From Goniomonas avonlea (lineage: Eukaryota; Cryptophyceae; Goniomonadida; Goniomonadaceae): a DNA stretch of 10,489 bases. The stretch covers positions 1-10,489 of the forward strand of contig QUTJ01031238.1 of NCBI GenBank assembly GCA_003573635.1. Direction: 5' to 3'. The notes under the pieces are model-generated. The model was not told where the DNA came from. It made no database searches and saw only the letters and a program-made list of their open reading frames with translations. This document shows, piece after piece, positions 7,885 through 10,489 of the stretch; position 1 is the stretch's first letter, and every line of letters begins with the position of its first letter. Both the position numbers and the translations under genes were made by a program.

Positions 7885-7975
7885 TTTGCCGACGCCTTGA
7901 CTGGTTTGACTGCTGTTAGTGTATGCATTTTCACGCTAATGAACTGCGGACAAGTTAACGGCAGTCCTTGGATCG
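7885..7975. promoter_or_regulatory. 91-bp bidirectional promoter region, COMMD7-like / CTC1-like
   Basis: Only 91 bp lie between the two divergent start codons. The heptamer TTGACTG occurs twice in close succession (within TTGACTGGTTTGACTGCTG, about 7898-7916). No TATA box is evident. The compactness implies shared or overlapping core promoters and very short leaders. Confidence 0.5.
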
Positions 7976-10489
7976 ATGGGTGATGAAGCTTGGCGGGAGC
8001 ACGTCCTCGGCACGATTTCGAGCAGCTTGTCCTCCTTAGATGTCACAGCTAGTCTTGGTTCTGATATCATTGCATATTTTGAGCGCTTTCCCGACTTGGT
8101 TGAAGCCGCCGCGTTCATTTCGGCTGGCCAGCGTCACAGCCTACCGGTACAAGTTCAGTTCGTCACGATTGGAGACATCCGCAGGGAACGGGCAGCGTTT
8201 GCTGCTCGACTGCGAGATCCAGATCCACATGATTGGTCTCAATCGAAAACTTTCTCGCACGCACGTAGATTTGTTCTTGTTGCACTTGTTACGAGTCCAC
8301 TCTTGACAGAGAATCATAGCGATGCTGGACCTTTTCTTTCAGACGATACAGGGCGCCTCCCTTGCGAATTTTTGACCCCTGATCCTGCTGCATTGGGACG
8401 ACTAGTAATGTGCGTTGCGTGGAACTACGCTCTTAGCGTGCTTTCCCTCCCAGATGGCGGCACGGAAGACCTGTTCACAAATTCCTCTATGGAGGTCAGA
8501 GACCGCCTGGAGCCAGGGTACGTCCTTTGCCGAGAATCGACATTGCTGACAGGTTCAAACCGCAGTTACATTGAAGTTTTGCACTATGTACCAATCGGTG
8601 CAGCCTGGGCTGTCCCATCTCCTCGGCAGGACTGTCGCCTTGTCAAGAATCTTGCGACCGCGACCTTGTCAAAACGTCGACGCACAATCGATTCAGGCTT
8701 GTTTAATTCAGCGGGGAAAGCACTCATTGATCTTGATATTGTTCTGTTGTGTGTCAGCCCTGTTCAACCCGGAGTGGTTCGCGATGCCAACCAGGTTGGA
8801 AAGGCGCGAGATCCATTTTTTATGGCAGAGGTCACAGATCCAGAGGACGAGGGCAACGGGGTTGTTGTGGTGTTTGTTGGACCGGATCATGTGCGTTGGC
8901 ATGCACTGATGCGAATCGGTGACCGGTTCCTCATCACGCGACTTCGGCCTAGCCGGATGCAGCAGCAGGATAGCAGGTCCGACCCACTGTTGCTGAGGGA
9001 TGCGCCCTCACACAACCGCAGCAACTGTAACAGGCAGGTCCTACGGACTACACGACCAAGCCATCAGGATCCCGAGGGCACCCAGGTGGTCCGGTTGGGC
9101 CCAGCTGCTGAACTCGCAACTTCGACTCCTGTCCAGTCTCCGTGCCCCGACTCTCCTCTGTCCTCGTTCGTGTCGCCTGCCCCCAAAAGGCAACGAGCTC
9201 GAACCACTTCACCAACACACTCGCACGGCGCCCCTGGTGCTGCAGTTGTAGATTCATGGTGCGGTAACTGTCGAGGGTTGATGTCTTTCGAAGGCAGTTT
9301 GCAAGATGTGATATCGAATTACAGGCTGACACTGTAGCAGTCGGCACGCAGGGGGGCGTGTGACAGCAGTGCTGGGGGACAACATACTCGAGCTCGATGG
9401 TTCCAAGCTCCTGCTGCTGACCCACTGCCCCGTGCCCCGCTTGGGACGCGGACTCCGCTGTGGTGCTGAGGTCGGCAGTCCTCTTGTTGTTGCTTGTTTG
9501 CATGTCGTCTCCGCTGTCGGTGCTGAGGTCCAGTCCTGTTGTTGTGTCCCTGCTCGCCCCCTGTCCCCCACCTCGTCTCCTCTCCCTTCAGCCCCTCTCG
9601 CCCCTCTCGCCCCTCTCGCCCACCTCGTCCCCTGTACTTTTGTTTGCATGCCGGAACTTTACCTCGCATTTGCTTTGCAATACTTTGTCAGAGAGCAGTC
9701 ATGGAGCTGTGCTCTCGCCAGTTTAATGGTGTTTGTTAACCGCCCTCGACTATTGTGACTTCCTGATGGAAGAAACTTGGCACATTAGCTCTCGACGGTT
9801 ACAGACCTTGCAGGTCTTGGTGGAGCACGCGCACACGGTCACGGTGGGTGGGGTTGAGGTCGGCATTGGACTGTGCGCTCGTTCCACCGTGGTTGTCAAA
9901 CGGTTCTCGCAGGTGTATCTTTTGTGGACCTTTTGCGCGTGCCTTGTACCCTGAGTGCGCCTATCTGCTTGGACCTGCTAAACAGACAGTGAGGAAATGA
10001 ATTTCGAAGTGCGTGTGGACCAACCAGGTGCATCGTGTCCGTCATCAGCAAACGTCGGGTCTCTGTGTTTCGTTCGTCGCGGTGGACCGTGCCCGTCAAA
10101 ATTTGGTCCCTGTGTTCAGGGATTCACGCAGTTGCAGAACGTCGCCAGAATGCACCCTGAATCACTCGAATTCACCCAATCACCTTGAATGCACCCTAAT
10201 CTCACCTAAATTCATCCTGATCCACTCGAAATCACCCGTTAAGGCGAGTTGTGCAGCCCAAAATAGATGGTGAAATTTAGGTGAGTCGACCCCGCATTCG
10301 TCGCATTCGCCCAACTAACGCTCGCTTTCCTGCATGCCCGTCGCACGTTGACGCGTGATGACAGGAAGAAACGCCCCACCACCTGCAACTTCGACGGTTG
10401 AGTGGCTTCCACTGGTTGTGGCATATGTCTTCTCTCCCCGATTTCCTTTTTGCGAGTGTACCCTACCTCCGGGTGCGCCACCACTGTCC
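7976..10489 (+). CDS. CTC1: CTC1-like telomere maintenance protein (CST complex), 5' part
   Basis: Exons 7976-9296, 9352-9470 and 9814-9912 are well supported (513 aa). A fourth, 10365 to the window end, is tentative: it keeps an open frame after a GATGACAG acceptor. CTC1 is the large OB-fold subunit of CST (CTC1-STN1-TEN1), which binds telomeric single-stranded DNA and recruits DNA polymerase alpha-primase for C-strand fill-in. Family-like blocks: DTGRLPCEF (124-132), LGRLVMCVAWNY (140-151), and across introns 1 and 2 MSFEG, VTAVLGDNILELDGSKLLLL, GLRCGAEVLVEHAH, then GIGLCARSTVVVKRFS (497-512). The last block matches the LGxCxRSSVxVxxFS-type segment I recall from plant and vertebrate CTC1. 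A basic PKRQRAR (403-409) in a Pro/Ser-rich linker may be a nuclear signal. A CxxC (429-432) just before MSFEG is notable. Known CTC1 proteins exceed 1,000 aa, so at least half lies beyond the window. The assignment rests on motif resemblance; a diverged OB-fold protein is the alternative. Confidence 0.68.
9453..9546. repeat. Tandem duplication spanning exon 2 donor of CTC1-like gene
   Basis: A segment of about 38 bp at 9453-9491 recurs at 9509-9546 with small gaps. Both copies contain GGTGCTGAGGTC, the end of exon 2 plus the GT donor. The donors (9471 and 9528) are 57 bp apart, so the reading frame is the same at both. Confidence 0.75.
9592..9627. repeat. 9-bp tandem repeat in pyrimidine-rich intron
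   Basis: CCCCTCTCG is repeated three times at 9592-9618, followed by a degenerate fourth copy, CCCACCTCG. It sits in a C/T-rich stretch of intron 9471-9813 of the CTC1-like gene. Confidence 0.8.
10148..10238. repeat. Degenerate 9-11-bp tandem repeat
   Basis: About nine imperfect units of the form AATxCACCC or AATxCACTCG run through this stretch (for example GAATGCACCCT, GAATCACTC, GAATTCACCC). It lies in the predicted third intron of the CTC1-like gene. Apparent Ser/Pro/His-rich open frames here follow from the repeat. Confidence 0.7.
10201..10285. repeat. 12-bp inverted repeat
   Basis: CTCACCTAAATT at 10201-10212 is exactly complementary to AATTTAGGTGAG at 10274-10285, with 61 bp between. 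The right arm overlaps a GGTGAG sequence that resembles a 5' splice site. Confidence 0.75.

Noticed and set aside
9254-9669. Overlapping minus-strand frames rich in Gly/Arg/Glu opposite the CTC1-like gene
   Set aside because: They are antisense to the CCCCTCTCG repeat intron; the composition is repeat-driven.
9997-10273. Plus-strand frames after CTC1-like exon 3
   Set aside because: They cross the degenerate AATCACCC repeat, have no domain, and do not join exon 3 with a convincing acceptor and phase.
1-10489. CRISPR array, transposon or telomeric repeat array
   Set aside because: The tandem repeats seen lack regular unique spacers. No transposase-like protein or terminal inverted repeats with target duplications were found, and there is no TTAGGG-type array despite the CTC1-like gene.

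Overview
This window is nuclear DNA from an intron-rich, gene-dense, moderately GC-rich unicellular eukaryote. The lineage cannot be fixed from the sequence. Seven protein genes were assembled by joining exons at GT/AG sites so that family motifs stay in frame. Most introns are very short (42-55 bp), with frequent GTGCG-type donors, CGCAG-type acceptors and CTGAC/CTGAT-like branch sites. The gene set (a RAB21-type GTPase, a COMMD7-type protein, CTC1, cytosolic uS3 and a mitochondrial carrier) is typical of free-living or parasitic protists and basal holozoans. There is no bacterial operon structure, tRNA, rRNA, transposase or CRISPR array.

Layout, with strictly alternating strands: (1) 3' part of an armadillo-repeat protein gene, + strand, exons between 127 and 1495, introns long and full of simple repeats; (2) mitochondrial carrier of the short ATP-Mg/Pi (SCaMC-like) type, - strand, 3015 to 1909, 4 exons, 323 aa; (3) RAB21-like GTPase, + strand, 3264-4110, 6 exons, 200 aa; (4) ribosomal protein S3 (uS3), - strand, 6008 to 4842, 7 exons, 252 aa; (5) RimJ/RimL-type GNAT acetyltransferase, + strand, 6233-6832, intronless; (6) COMMD7-like protein, - strand, 7884 to 6983, 6 exons, 217 aa; (7) 5' half of a CTC1-like gene (telomeric CST complex), + strand, from 7976 past the window end.

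The genes form head-to-head pairs (carrier/RAB21, 248 bp apart; RPS3/GNAT, 224 bp; COMMD7/CTC1, 91 bp) and tail-to-tail pairs. There is no single pathway: the neighbours are housekeeping genes for trafficking (RAB21, and COMMD7 through the Commander complex), translation, mitochondrial transport and telomere maintenance. No wholly new system is evident. The most notable points are a tandem duplication inside the COMMD7-like gene that adds a repeated C-terminal helix and an intron of normal size; a duplicated in-frame 5' splice site in the CTC1-like gene; an easily missed last exon of RPS3; and complementary GT-rich/AC-rich repeats in introns flanking an 89-nt exon of the armadillo gene.
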